Source: Ashinkailepas kermadecensis
Taxonomy: Eukaryota > Arthropoda > Thecostraca > Neolepadidae
Length of the DNA: 64,000 nucleotides
Assembly: GCA_034440615.1 (NCBI GenBank)
Contig: JAOTOM010004799.1
Span: forward strand, 1-64,000
Reading direction: 5' to 3'
The notes under the pieces were generated by a model. That model saw only the letters and a list, made by a program, of their open reading frames with translations. It was not told the DNA's origin and ran no database searches. The translations under genes and the position numbers were made by a program. How positions within the stretch are numbered: the stretch's first letter is position 1; each line of letters begins with the position of its first letter. Of this stretch, positions 43,571 to 56,401 are shown piece after piece.

Positions 43571-46500
43571 GGCTGCCGCTGGCACGCTCTCACATCTCCC
43601 GTCCACACCTTCACAGGTCTGGCGCGCTCTCACACCTCCCGTCCACACCTTCACAGGTCTGGCGCGCTCTTACACCTCCCGTCCACACCTTCACAGGTCT
43701 GGCGCGCTCTCACACCTTCCGTCCACAACTTCACAGGTCTGGCGCGCTCTCACACCTCCCGTCCACACCTTCGCAGGTCTGACGCGCTCTCACACCTCCC
43801 GTCCACACCTTCACAGGTCTGGCGCGCTCTCACACCTTCCGTCCACAACTTCACAGGTCTGGCGCGCTCTCACACCTCCCGTCCACACCTTCACAGGTCT
43901 GACGCGCTCTCACACCTCCCGTCCACACCTTCACAGGTCTGGCGCGCTCTCACACCTCCCGTCCACAACTTCACAGGTCTGGCGCGCTCTCACACCTCCC
44001 GTCCACACCTTCACAGGTCTGACGCGCTCTCACACCTCCCGTCCACACCTTCACAGGTCTGACGCGCTCTCACACCTCCCGTCCACACCTTCACAGGTCT
44101 GGCGCGCACTCACACCTCCCGTCCACAACTTCACAGGTCTGGCGCGCTCTTACACCTCCCGTCCACACCTTCACAGGTCTGGCGCGCTCTCACACCTCCC
44201 GTCCACACCTTCACAGGTCTGGCGCGCTCTCACACCTCCCGTTCACACCTTCACAGGTCTGGCGCGCTCTCACACCTCCCGGTCACAACTTCACAGGTCT
44301 GGCGCGCTCTCACACCTCCCGTCCACAACTTCACAGGTCTGGCGCGCTCTCACACCTCCCGTCCACACCTTCACAGGTCTGGCGCGCTCTCACACCTCCC
44401 GTCCACACCTTCACAGGTCTGGCGCGCTCTCACACCTCCCGTCCACACCTTCACAGGTCTGGCGCGCTCTCACACCTCCCGTCCACACCTTCACAGGTCT
44501 GGCGCGCTCTCACACCTCCCGTCCACACCTTCACAGGTCTGGCGCGCTCTCACACCTCCCGTCCACACCTTCACAGGTCTGGCGCGCTCTCACACCTCCC
44601 GTCCACACCTTCACAGGTCTGGCGCGCTCTCACACCTCCCGTCCACACCTTCACAGGTCTGGCGCGCTCTCACACCTCCCGTCCACACCTTCACAGGTCT
44701 GGCGCGCTCTCACACCTCCCGTCCACACCTTCACAGGTCTGGCGCGCTCTCACACCTCCCGTCCACACCTTCACAGGTCTGGCGCACTCTCACACCTCCC
44801 GTCCACACCTTCACAGGTCTGGCGCGCTCTCACACCTCCCGTCCACAACTTCACAGGTCTGGCGCGCTCTCACACCTCCCGTCCACACCTTCACAGGTCT
44901 GGCGCGCTCTCACATCTCCCGTCCACACCTTCACAGGTCTGGCGCGCTCTCACATCTCCCGTCCACAACTTCACAGGTCTGGCGCGCTCTCACACCTCCC
45001 GTCCACACCTTCACAGGTCTGGCGCGCTCTCACACCTCCCGTCCACACCTTCACAGGTCTGGCGCGCTCTCACACCTCCCGTCCACACCTTCATAGGTCT
45101 GGGGCGCTCTCACACCTCCCGTCCACACCTTCACAGGTCTGGCGCGCTCTCACACCTCCCGTCCACACCTTCACAGGTCTGGCGCGCTCTCACACCTCCC
45201 GTCCACACTTCCGTCTACACCTCGTCCACCTTCACAGGTCTGGCGCGCTCTCACACCTCCCGTCCACAACTTCACAGGTCTGGCGCGCTCTCACACCTCC
45301 CGTCCACACCTTCACAGGTCTGGCGCGCTCTCACACCTCCCGTCCACACCTTCACAGGTCTGGCGCGCTCTCACACCTCCCGTCCACACCTTCACAGGTC
45401 TGGCGCGCTCTCACACCTCCCGTCCACACCTTCACAGGTCTGGCGCGCTCTCACATCTCCCGTCCACACCTTCACAGGTCTGGCGCGCTCTCACATCTCC
45501 CGTCCACACCTTCACAGGTCTGGCGCGCTCTCACACCTCCCGTCCACACCTTCACAGGTCTGGCGCGCTCTCACACCTCCCGTCCACACCTTCACAGGTC
45601 TGGCGCGCTCTCACATCTCCCGTCCACACCTTCACAGGTCTGGCGCGCTCTCACACCTCCCGTCCACACCTTCACAGGTCTGGCGCGCTCTCACACCTCC
45701 CGTCCACACCTTCACAGGTCTGGCGCGCTCTCACACCTCCCGTCCACACCTTCACAGGTCTGGCGCGCTCTCACACCTCCCGTCCACACCTTCACAGGTC
45801 TGGCGCGCTCTCACACCTCCCGTCCACACCTTCACAGGTCTGGCGCGCTCTCACACCTCCCGTCCACACCTTCACAGGTCTGGCGCGCTCTCACACCTCC
45901 CGTCCACACCTTCACAGGTCTGGCGCGCTCTCACACCTCCCGTCCACACCTTCACAGGTCTGGCGCGCTCTCACACCTCCCGTCCACACCTTCACAGGTC
46001 TGGCGCGCTCTCACACCTCCCGTCCACACCTTCACAGGTCTGGCGCGCTCTCACACCTCCCGTCCACACCTTCACAGGTCTGGCGCGCTTCACACCTCCC
46101 GTCCACACCTTCACAGGTCTGGCGCGCTCTCACACCTCCCGTCCACACCTTCACAGGTCTGGCGCGCTCTCACACCTCCCACCTTACAGGTCTGGCGCGC
46201 TCTCCCCCCTCCACACCTTCACAGGTCTGGCGCGCTCTCACACCTCCCGTCCACACCTTCACAGGTCTGGCGCGCTCTCACACCTCCCGTCCACACCTTC
46301 ACAGGTCTGGCGCGCTCACACCTCCCGTCCACACCTTCACAGGTCTGGCGCGCTCTCACACCTCCCGTCCACACCTTCACAGGTCTGGCGCGCTCTCACA
46401 CCTCCCGTCCACACCTTCACAGGTCTGGCGCGCTCTCACACCTCCCGTCCACACCTTCACAGGTCTGGCGCGCTACCTCACACCTCCCGTCCACACCTTC

Positions 46501-47344
46501 ACAGGTCTGGCGCGCTCTCACACCTCCCGTCCACACCTTCACAGGTCTGGCGCGCTCACACCTCCCGTCCACACCTTCACAGGTCTGGCGCGCTCTCACA
46601 CCTCCCGTCCACACCTTCACAGGTCTGGCGCGCTCTCACACCTCCCGTCCACACCTTCACAGGTCTGGCGCGCTCTCACACCTCCCGTCCACACCTTCAC
46701 AGGTCTGGCGCGCTCTCACACCTCCCGTCCACACCTTCACAGGTCTGGCGCGCTCTCACACCTCCCGTCCACACCTTCACAGGTCTGGCGCGCTCTCACA
46801 CCTCCCGTCCACACCTTCACAGGTCTGGCGCGCTCTCACACCTCCCGTCCACACCTTCACAGGTCTGGCGCGCTCTCACACCTCCCGTCCACACCTTCAC
46901 AGGTCTGGCGCGCTCTCACACCTCCCGTCCACACCTTCACAGGTCTGGCGCGCTCTCACACCTCCCGTCCACACCTTCACAGGTCTGGCGCGCTCTCACA
47001 TCTCCCGTCCACAACTTCACAGGTCTGCCTCACCTCCCGTCCACACCTTCACAGGTCTGGCGCGCTCTCACATCTCCCGTCCACACCTTCACAGGTCTGG
47101 CGCGCTCTCACACCTCCCGTCCACACCTTCACAGGTATGGCGCGCTCTCACATCTCCCGTCCACACCTTCACAGGTCTGGCGCGCTCTCACATCTCCCGT
47201 CCACACCTTCACAGGTCTGGCGCGCTCTCACACCTCCCGTCCACACCTTCACAGGTCTGGCGCGCTCTCACACCTCCCGTCCACACCTTCACAGGTCTGG
47301 CGCGCTCTCACACCTCCCGTCCACACCTTCACAGGTCTGGCGCG
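43571..47344. repeat. 40-bp minisatellite, about 94 copies
   Basis: The largest array in the window. Unit: acaggtctggcgcgctctca then cacctcccgtccacaccttc. Most copies are identical. Recurrent variants are cacatctccc, ccacaactt and tgacgcgc. Shortened copies cluster at about 45207-45240 and 46080-47040. Each unit has a gcgcgc site and several CpGs. The unit length is not divisible by three. Short frames inside are read-through. Confidence 0.97.
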
Positions 47345-47786
47345 GAAAAGTCAGCCTACTTAGATGCCTATAAACGACTACACTCTGTGAAGCTATTTTG
47401 GGCTTTGTTGTTTATATTTTCGCTACGGCTGGGAATGTTAAATGGCCACGATACAGCAGTCATCGGTGCTATTCTGGTATATCACATTCACCACCAAACT
47501 CTGGGCCAGTGCAGACGATAACCGCACCTGCAACTTGACAAATCAGCAACACGTTGAAATATAGGCATGTTTTTGGATAAACATACTTTGGTAATGAATA
47601 CAAAGGCAAGGTCAAAATAAAGAAGCGTAGCATTATTTCGGAGAAAAACAAACCTCAATTACAAAACCCATCAGATTCAATAGTGTATCCTTACATTGGT
47701 CGAACTCTCACGCTCAGGAATTTTTAAGATCTAGTGATGCCCACAATTTTTATATCCAGCTGGCCAACAATTTGCGCAGAACAGGC
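47345..47786. other. Unique sequence, no gene seen
   Basis: AT-rich. One 60-codon minus-strand frame (47469-47651) without known motifs. Confidence 0.4.
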
Positions 47787-47967
47787 AGGTACTGGGTAAC
47801 GTACGGACTGACGTGCCAACATGTGGGATACTGGGCAACGTCCGGACGGACTTGCCAATATGTGGGATACTGGGCAACGTCCGGACTGACGTGCCAACCT
47901 ATGGGATACCGGGCAACGTACGGACTGACATGTCGACACGTGGGATACTGAGCAACGTACGGTGATC
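47787..47967. repeat. 39-bp tandem repeat, about 4.6 copies
   Basis: Copies contain gtgggatactgggcaacgtc and cggactgacgtgccaac. Confidence 0.88.
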
Positions 47968-49086
47968 AAGCCGCTAGTTACTGGCGTGCTCGGGGGGAGT
48001 ACCTGCCTCTCGGGACTCCAGAACCAATAGACGAAACGAAGTGAAACCAAGAGCAATGAACAGCCTAACAACATTCATCGGGTCAGATTTTGTTTGTGGA
48101 CCTCGAGATCACCGATGATGCCACAGGTCAGGTGTAATAAAAGGAGTTTTATTATTCTGGACCACTGCTTGACTCTACAAAACAAAATTATCAGATGGTT
48201 CGCGTGGGTGAATACTTCAGCAATACTTAGGCAAAAGGGCAAGAACCGTCATGTGTACATATCACATGCATGAGGTCAAATCAGGCAAAGGTCAAGTGAG
48301 GTCACGTGAGGTTACTGCGCATTTGCATGGATCTGCTGCACGCGATGCGTGTTCATTAATATAAAAAGCACTTGGTAAGAAAATCTAAATTATATCGTCG
48401 TGAGTAGTCAAAAATGCCAAACGTCATCCCAGTTCTGCCACATTGTGCACCACGTTATATATCTAACACTATGTTGTCTTCAATGGAGTTCTTACCCCCC
48501 AGGAAAAATGTGTGGATTACCCCAGACCTACTTTGAGTGATTAATTCGAATCCAACGTCCATTTGACCCTAAAAAGTGAGAACAATAAATATCTAGCAAT
48601 TTAAAGGAAAAATTTCAGAGCAGTCCAGGTTACCCAATTTTGTCATGGATGTGTGGTCATGCCTGGGACTATTGGTGGGTGTAGGGTCCACCAATGTACA
48701 CTTTGTCCTCGTCATTGCACCTGAACGCTTATGAAACCGAGAAAATCACGAATAAAATCATACACACAGTTGACCTACTATCACCGTGAATCAGGTCGTG
48801 GGTAAATCAGATTGACCTGACGCATTGGAAAATATTCTTCCCATGTCTAAATGTAATCTCAATCACGTATACTTATACATTTAGCCTTCCATTTATCGGG
48901 GAATTGGTGTACACATGTGAGCACCTTTAAATATTTCGATGTTGTCACATTGACCTTACCCGTTATGACATTGGGCTGAAATATTTCCTGAAGTGTAGCC
49001 TAGTTGTTCGTTTGAGGGTATCGCAAGATTGAGCTCGCCAGTAACATTGGTCTCGGCGCTGTTCAATGTAAACCAATGGGAAGCCC
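47968..49086. other. Unique AT-rich sequence, no gene seen
   Basis: No long frame. A regular run of nuclear-receptor half-site-like words lies at 48273-48314 (listed separately). Other aggtca-like words occur nearby, for example at about 48790. Confidence 0.4.
48273..48314 (+). promoter_or_regulatory. Direct repeats of aggtca half-sites
   Basis: aggtca occurs at 48273, 48289 and 48299, and aggtta at 48309. The last three are spaced by 4 bp (10-bp period), matching DR4-type nuclear receptor elements. Function is inference; a decayed 10-bp tandem repeat is an alternative. Confidence 0.3.
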
Positions 49087-49238
49087 CCTCCTCCCAGTGA
49101 CTCGCGGATTAATTCGTCAACCAAACGGATGCCAAATCTCCCCTTCCGTGACTCAAGAGTTATTTCGGTGACCACACGAATGTCAAAGCCCCCAGTGGTT
49201 CGCGTGTTAATTCGCCGACCACACGAAGCTGAAATGCA
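49087..49238. repeat. 52-bp diverged tandem repeat, about 3 copies
   Basis: Copies share tgactcgcggattaattcg and accacacgaatgtcaaa parts with moderate divergence. Confidence 0.75.
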
Positions 49239-49306
49239 GTCGCGTAAGAATGTTTTCTTTTTGGCGGACGAAAATAGCGATAAGCATGTTTACAAGATTC
49301 GCTAAC

Positions 49307-49383
49307 CATAGTGTTAGCGGGGTATTGGGGTTGGATACCGGGAGCATGGTGTTAGCGGGGTATTCGGGTTTGATACCGGGAAG
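49307..49383. repeat. 38-bp tandem duplication, 2 copies
   Basis: Two copies containing gtgttagcggggtattggg and gataccggga. Confidence 0.85.
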
Positions 49384-49566
49384 TTGTGTGCACATTCTTT
49401 ACAAGGAAACCAGTTGGTACAACAAGTACAACGAGAACACAGAAACCAGTGCAATGCATTCTTTACGAGGACACATTATATACAATCTGGAAAGATTGCC
49501 GGTGTCGAGCTAAATGGAAACTAATGCCTGTCATCAGCCATAAAAAAACACGCGCCATTTCATCGT

Positions 49567-51841
49567 GCATGGCGGTGACGGTCGCAGTGGTGACATGGTG
49601 GTGACGGTCGCAGTGGTGACATGGTGGTGACGGTCGCAGTGGTGACATGGCGGTGATGGTCGCAGTGGTGCCATGGCGGTGACGGTCGCAGTGGTGCCAT
49701 GGCGGTGATGGTCGCAGTGGTGCCATGGTGGTGACGGTCGCAGTGGTGCCATGGCGGTGACGGTCGCAGTGGTGCCATGGCGGTGATGGTCGCAGTGGTG
49801 CCATGGCGGTGATGGTCGCAGTGGTGCCATGGCGGTGATGGTCGCAGTGGTGCCATGGCGGTGACGGTCGCAGTGGTGCCATGGCGGTGATGGTCGCAGT
49901 GGTGCCATGGCGGTGATGGTCGCAGTGGTGTCATGGCGGTGACGGTCGCAGTGGTGACATGGCGGTGATGGTCGCAGTGGTGCCATGGCCGTGACGGTCG
50001 CAGTGGTGACATGGCGGTGACGGTCGCAGTGGTGACATGGCGGTGATGGTCGCAGTGGTGCCATGGCGGTGACGGTCGCAGTGGTGACATGGCGGTGACG
50101 GTCGCAGTGGTGACATGGCCATGTCGGTCGCAGTGGTGACATGGCCGTGACGGTCGCAGTGGTGACATGGCGGTGACGGTCGCAGTGGTGACATGGCGGT
50201 GATGGTCGCAGTGGTGCCATGGCCATGATGGTCGCAGTGGTGCCATGGCCATGTCGGTCGCAGTGGTGACATGGCCGTGACGGTCGCAGTGGTGCCATGG
50301 CCGTGACGGTCGCAGTGGTGACATGGCGGTGATGGTCGCAGTGGTGCCATGGCCATGATGGTCGCAGTGGTGCCATGGCCATGTCGGTCGCAGTGGTGAC
50401 ATGGCCGTGACGGTCGCAGTGGTGCCATGGCGGTGACGGTCGCAGTGGTGACATGGCGGTGATGGTCGCAGTGGTGCCATGGTCATGATGGTCGCAGTGG
50501 TGCCATGGCCATGTCGGTCGCAGTGGTGACATGGCCGTGACGGTCGCAGTGGTGCCATGGCGGTGACGGTCGCAGTGGTGACATGGCGGTGACGGTCGCA
50601 GTGGTGCCATGGCCATGACGGTCGCAGTGGTGCCATGGCCATGTCGGTCGCAGTTGTGCCATGGCGGTGACGGTCGCAGTGGTGCCATGGCGGTGACGGT
50701 CGCAGTGGTGCCATGGCGGTGACGGTCGCAGTGGTGCCATGGCCATGACGGTCGCAGTGGTGCCATGGCCATGACGGTCGCAGTGGTGCCATGGCGGTGA
50801 CGGTCGCAGTGGTGCCATGGCCATGACTGTCGCAGTGGTGCCATGGCGGTGACGGTCGCAGTGGTGCCATGGCGGTGATGGTCGCAGTGGTGCCATGGCC
50901 GTGACGGTCGCAGTGGTGCCATGGCCATGTCGGTCGCAGTGGTGCCATGGCGGTGACGGTCGCAGTGGTTCCATGGCGGTGAAGGTCGCAGTGGTGCCAT
51001 GGCCATGACGGTCGCAGTGGTGCCATGGCGGTGACGGTCGTAGTGGTGCCATGGTGGTGACGGTCGCAGTGGTGCCATGGCCATGACGGTCGCAGTGGTG
51101 CCATGGCCATGACGGTCGCAGTGGTGCCATGGTGGTGACGGTCACAGTGGTGCCATGGCGGTGACGGTCGCAGTGGTGCCATGGCGGTGACGGTCACAGT
51201 GGTGCCATGGCCGTGACGGTCGCAGTGGTGCCATGGCCATGTCGGTCGCAGTGGTGCCATGGCGGTGACGGTCGCAGTGGTGAGATGGCCGTGACGGTCG
51301 CAGTGGTGCCATGGCCATGTCGGTCGCAGTGGTGCCATGGCGGTGACGGTCGCAGTGGTGCCATGGCGGTGAAGGTCGCAGTGGTGCCATGGCCATGACG
51401 GTCGCAGTGGTGCCATGGCGGTGACGGTCGTAGTGGTGCCATGGTGGTGAGTGGTCTGACGGTCGCAGTGGTGCCATGGCCATGACGGTCGCAGTGGTGC
51501 CATGGTGGTGACGGTCGCAGTGGTGCCATGGCCATGACTGTCGCAGTGGTGCCATGGCGGTGACGGTCGCAGTGGTGCTATGGCGGTGACGGTCGCAGTG
51601 GTGCCATGGCCGTGACGGTCGCAGTGGTGCCATGGCCATGACTGTCGCAGTGGTGCCATGGCGGTGACGGTCGCAGTGGTGCCATGGCGGTGACGGTCGC
51701 AGTGGTGCCATGGCCATGACGGTCGCAGTGGTGCCATGGCGGTGACGGTCGTAGTTGTGCCATGGCGGTGACGGTCGCAGTGGTGCCATGGCCATGACGG
51801 TCGCAGTGGTGACATGGCCGTGACGGTCGCAGTTGTGACAT
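49567..51841. repeat. 26-bp minisatellite, about 87 copies
   Basis: Unit catggcggtgacggtcgcag then tggtgc. A few sites vary in a near-binary way: catggcggtg/catggccatg/catggccgtg, gacggtc/gatggtc, and gtgcc/gtgac. The minus strand is stop-free and the period shifts frame each unit, giving a 26-residue protein-level period (MAPLRPSPPWHHCD...) and open frames up to 813 codons. I regard these as read-through because overlapping frames are also open. Confidence 0.96.
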
Positions 51842-53424
51842 GCTTTTGCAGGATTAGACTCGCTTCATCTATCTCGTATGATGAGGGATGAATTTCAAGC
51901 ACCGGCTGTAATGCCGTGTCAATCGGAGTTGAATATGTATTAATGACACTCCAACAATGCACTGTCATTCTGGAGATGAAGTGCCATAATCGATCGAGCA
52001 TTTATAGCCTACACAAATTTACATGGTGTATCTTTCGTCACATCGATTTTCCAGTGGGCTGTTGATATCGAAGTGTTCAAAATCTTATGCTCACCGAATT
52101 TGGGTTCGAAGCACTCCGTAGGGACAAAATACAACGCGGATTGCTTGGCCAAATTTAAAGATTTGATTCATTGTTTTCCAGCGAAGCTGCGCGAGCGATG
52201 CAAAAACGGGGAGAACGGGAGAGAAGGCTGGCTGGCTTATCAAATGGCTGGTGGCTGGCCCATTAAAAGTGATGCATCCTGATAGTGGTGATCTTCAGAT
52301 CGAGCTTCAACAGTCAATAATGCCCAGGGAAACAAGTGCTTCTTTAACAATGTTTTTTTTCTCGCCGGTGCCATTTTTCGATTGCCGGGGTCATATGTGT
52401 TGGTAAAGTATTACCATCAGTTGAGTCGCATAAATATGACGCATATGATGTTCAGATAAAATTAGCAGATGCATCAATCTGGCAGACAGCATATAAAACC
52501 TGATTACATGGAACACTGTTACGAAGTCAACGTTCAGCAGAAGTTTGGAGTGTTGTGTGCCACCACAGGAGGCAGGAGAAGTGTGCTAGCGTTCAAACTC
52601 GCGACTTTGACAATCACTACCACGGCAGGGTGGGTCCGGCCATTTCACCTCTTATTCACGGAAACGTACCTAAGGTAGCATTTGAAGCCATTCTACGATA
52701 ATGTATTCCGAAGTTGTTGCTGTCAGAGATGTGATAAAGCCGACCCATCACCGCGGATAAATATCATCCATTGACCTGCGAAATGGTATGTTCAGAGGAA
52801 GGTAAATCAGTCCGACAAGGGCACATCTCAGGCATGTATTCCGCTAAGAGTGATCCACAATACCAGTCTGCACAGCAGACATTTGGGGTCAAGCCCGTCA
52901 GCGTCACCCCGGGGCGCTGCATTCCCCGCAATTATGCAATAGACAAGTCTCACTAACTATCAGTGGTGCAGCTCCTGATGTGCAGAAATTGGCATCGTAA
53001 ACTCTCGGAAGGCATCGCTCTGATCCTGTTGTAGGAAACGGTGAAGCATGGCAGAGATTATCTCGCAGTTACGCCGAAGCATACGTGCGCGACCATAAAG
53101 ATGATATAATTGGCACGTACTGGCTACACGTCTTTCGTCGGCTAATGCTGTGTAGAAGGGCTCACCATTGGCGTGTATTGGCATATCCCAACGCCAGGCG
53201 GAATATTGGTTATTAGCACGTGAAGATGTCGTGAAGAATAGTGGTACATACCACGGCCAAAATGTGCCGGTAATATTAGTGCATAGCACATCCAAGTGTT
53301 TTGCGACATATTGGTACATACACAGCACACTCAAACTTTGCAAGGAATATCGTTACGAGGCTCCGTCCGAGATACATGAATATGTTATATTTTGTACCAC
53401 CAGAAGGATATGTGAGTGCTGTTC
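51842..53424. other. Unique sequence, one protein-like frame
   Basis: A 127-codon minus-strand frame (52960-53343) has balanced composition, but no motif or splice site I recognise. The minus strand near 52560-52625 has a gtggtagtg ... gagtttgaacgc pair that weakly resembles tRNA-derived A and B boxes, possibly a SINE remnant. Confidence 0.3.
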
Positions 53425-53825
53425 CCTCACTCCCCCTCTCCATCTCTCAGTATCTCTATATCTCCATATCTCCATATCTCCATCTCTCCATCTCTCCATC
53501 ACTCCATCTCTCCATCTCTCCACCTTTCCTATCTATTTATTTACTTCTCTACTTTCTCTCTACCTTTCTATATCTCTATCTATCTATCTCTCTATCTTTC
53601 TATCTTTCTATCTCTCTATCTCTCTATCTTTCTATATCTCTATCTTTCTATCTTTCTATCTCTCTATCTTTCTATCTCTCTATCTTTCAATCTTTCAATC
53701 TTTCTATCTATCTACCTTTCCATCTCTCTATCTTTCTATCTCTCTATATTTACATCTCTCTATCTTTCTATCTATCTTTCTTTCTATTTCTCTATCTTTC
53801 TATCTCTATATCTTTCTATCTCTAT
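53425..53825. repeat. Pyrimidine-rich (ctat)/(tctc) microsatellite
   Basis: About 400 bp of nearly pure pyrimidine-plus-a sequence: tctccatc units at the start, then tctatcttt/ctctatc units. All overlapping Ser/Leu/Tyr-rich frames are artefacts. Confidence 0.95.
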
Positions 53826-54801
53826 GTTCATAATTATTATTTTGTGCTGCCCATTGCAGTTTCGTGTTGGCTGTCGTAACGACACAGCAGGCGGGCTCGA
53901 GCCACCATCTCCATCTTGTTTCTCCCGTTGCTTGGCGACCTGTTGCAGTCGGCGCTGGCCGGAGGCAGGCCACGTCAGCAGGGCTCCCGCTCCACCTGCC
54001 CGCTGACGGACGGGGACGGACCACAACAGCCGCAGGAAGCAGCCCACCACCACCGGGCAGCGCACGTGCGGCGCCCACTGCCGTCCGCCGGCAGCGGCAC
54101 GACAGGCTCCCGCAGCGGCACAGCGGCACAGCGGCGGCACAGCGGCGGGGCGGCGGCGGCGGCGGCGGCCGGCCACAATCGTCTGTGTGACACTCAGCGG
54201 CCGGCTAATTGAGCCGATAGGTGAGTGTGGCGGCGCTCGTGACGCGAGATGATGGCGCGCCACGCCGCCGCCGGGACGTTCCGCACGGCGCCGCCCGCAC
54301 ACTCGCCGCCAGTGCCGATTACATTGATAGCCGGCGAATTGAGTGGCTAGAGTCGATGGCTGGACGGCGCTGTGACACCAGGCAGTCACGACGTCCACCC
54401 GACTGGCGCGACGGAACACTACTGGGCGGCAGCTGCCGCCACATGCATAGGCAAGAGCAACACCGCATACACAGGCTTACCGCAGTATCGCCCTTATTGG
54501 GGAGCGACACTGAAGAGTTCGTGTGGCTTGCGCGACGGGATCCATGATCACGTGCGATTGTATTCGATCAGCAAGTCATGTGGCTGCAGAGCCAATGATA
54601 GGCCGGCCAACGCTCCCCCGTTCTGGTGTTCTGAGTCATTCGAAGTAGCGGCCCTTCAAGTAATCAGTCTCCACTCGGGTGAGCAAGGTTGTGCTCAAAC
54701 CGACGGTACTTGAGGCAGCAGTTTTCAGTTCCCTGAGCAGTGACAAGCGACGGTGCTTCGAGGCAGCAGCAATAGAAGAAACAGCGTCCCTCAGACAAAT
54801 A
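53826..54801. other. GC-rich CpG-island-like block, no gene assigned
   Basis: About 53930-54330 is very GC- and CpG-rich, with a ggc trinucleotide tract at about 54142-54168 and a ctaattgagcc homeodomain-like site near 54205. Overlapping frames of 72 to 211 codons reflect composition. A promoter or enhancer is possible, but I see no clear exon. Confidence 0.35.
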
Positions 54802-54957
54802 CCGCTCAGATCATCAGCCGTCATAATGGTACCGCTCAGGTCATCAGCCGTCATAATGGTACCGCTCAGATCATCAGCCGTCATAATGGTACCGCTCAGA
54901 TCATCAGCCGTCATAATGGTACCGGTCAGGTCATCAGCCGTCGGAACGGTACCGCTC
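54802..54957. repeat. 30-bp minisatellite, 5 copies
   Basis: Near-identical units of gctcagatcatcagccgtca then taatggtacc. The last has gtcggaacggtacc. Confidence 0.92.
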
Positions 54958-55009
54958 GAAGCGGTACACCTCTAAGCACGAGCCGTGGGAGCCTCAGTGC
55001 TGGTAAACC

Positions 55010-55822
55010 AGTCGGCATGGGAGGCGTCATCAGCAGACCAGGTCCGTCTCAAGGGAGGCGTCATCAGCAGACCAGGTCCGTCTCAGGGGAGGCGTCATCA
55101 GCAGACCAGGTCCGTCTCAGGGGTAGCAGACCAGATCCGTATCGAAGGCGGGTATAAGAAAGTTTGGGGGGCGTCATCAGCAGACCAGGTCCGCCTGAGG
55201 GGAGACGTCATCAGCAGACCAGGTCCGTCTCAGGGGAGGCGCCATCAGCAGACCAGATCCGTATCGAAGGCGGCGTCATCAGCAGACCAAGTCCGTCTCA
55301 GGGGAGGCGTCATCAGCAGACCAGGTTCTTCTCAGGGCATGCGTCATCAGCAGACCAGGTCCGCCTCAGGGGAGGCGTCATCAGCAAATCAGGTCCGTAT
55401 CAGGGGAGGCGTCATCAGCAGACCAGGTCTGTCTCAGGGGAGACGTCATCAGCAGACCAGGTCCGCCTCAGGGGAGACGTCATCAGCAGACCAGGTCCGT
55501 CTCAGGGGAAACATCATCAGCAGACCAGGTCCGTCTAGGGGGAGACATCATCATCAGACCAGGTCCGTCTCAGGGAGCGACAGGTCCGTTGGGGAGAATC
55601 ATGCAGACCGGTCGTCTCAGGGGAGGCTTAACAAAAAAACAAGGCCCCCTAAGGGGAAAATCAGACCAGGTCCGTCTCAGGGGAGGCGTCATCAGCAGAC
55701 CAGGTCCGTCTAGGGGGAGACATCATCAGCAGACCAGGTCCGTCTCAGGGGAGGCGTCATCAGCAGACCAGGTCCGTCTAGGGGGAGACATCATCAGCAG
55801 ACCAGGTCCGTCTCAGGGGAGG
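55010..55822. repeat. 34-bp minisatellite, about 23 copies
   Basis: Units of gtctcaggggaggcgtcatc then agcagaccaggtcc. Variants include gagacgtc, gagacatc and ctaggggga. A degenerate patch lies at about 55575-55660. Confidence 0.93.
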
Positions 55823-56149
55823 CCGCCGGCCCGCGCGCTGATCCGCCGTGCCGTCTGTCGACCTGAATGCTCCGACCACCCAAATGCGGCGAACCGGATC
55901 AGCGGTGGCCGCGCCGTTCAATGGCCCGCCGCCGATATGATGCGACCACCGTCTGAGCAAATAGAGGGTCGGCCGCCAGCGGCAGCCGGCCGACTCTATT
56001 GGATTGTCCGGCGCGAGGGGAGCGGAAATGAAACTCTCAACAGGGGAAATAGCCGCTCAGAGTGGTGGCGATGGAGAGTCAAGTGATGCAACCCGCACTG
56101 GCCACGTCTAAAAATGCGCGACTCCCCGTTCGGCTGCTGCTCACAAATG
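55823..56149. other. GC-rich unique sequence, no gene seen
   Basis: CpG-rich. Open frames on both strands without known domains. Confidence 0.4.
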
Positions 56150-56398
56150 TTTAGAGGCGAGGGTGACTAGCGGAAAGTCACTCCGCTGCTGTTCAGAGGA
56201 GAGGGTGACTAGCGGGAAGTCACTCCGCTGCTGTTCAGAGGAGAGGGTGACTAGCGGGAAGTCACTCCGCTGCTGTTCAGAGGAGAGGGTGACTAGCGGG
56301 AAGTCACTCCGCTGCTGTCCAGAGGAGAGGGTGACTAGCGGGAAGTCACTCCGCTGCTGTCCAGAGGAGAGGGTGACTAGCGGGAAGTCACTCCGCTG
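56150..56398. repeat. 42-bp tandem repeat, about 6 copies
   Basis: Near-identical units containing gagagggtgactagcgggaa and gtcactccgctgctgttcag. Each unit has a short imperfect palindrome (gtgact ... agtcac). Divisible by three, hence mirrored open frames. Confidence 0.93.
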
Positions 56399-56401
56399 CC
56401 A

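Noticed and set aside
49560..52001. 813-codon minus-strand open frame
   Set aside because: It is almost entirely read-through of the 26-bp array. Overlapping frames in the same array (516, 217, 220 codons) are equally open, and no unique domain is present.
52560..52630. tRNA-derived SINE on the minus strand
   Set aside because: The A- and B-box-like words are too close (about 26 bases) and imperfect, so there is not enough for a feature call.
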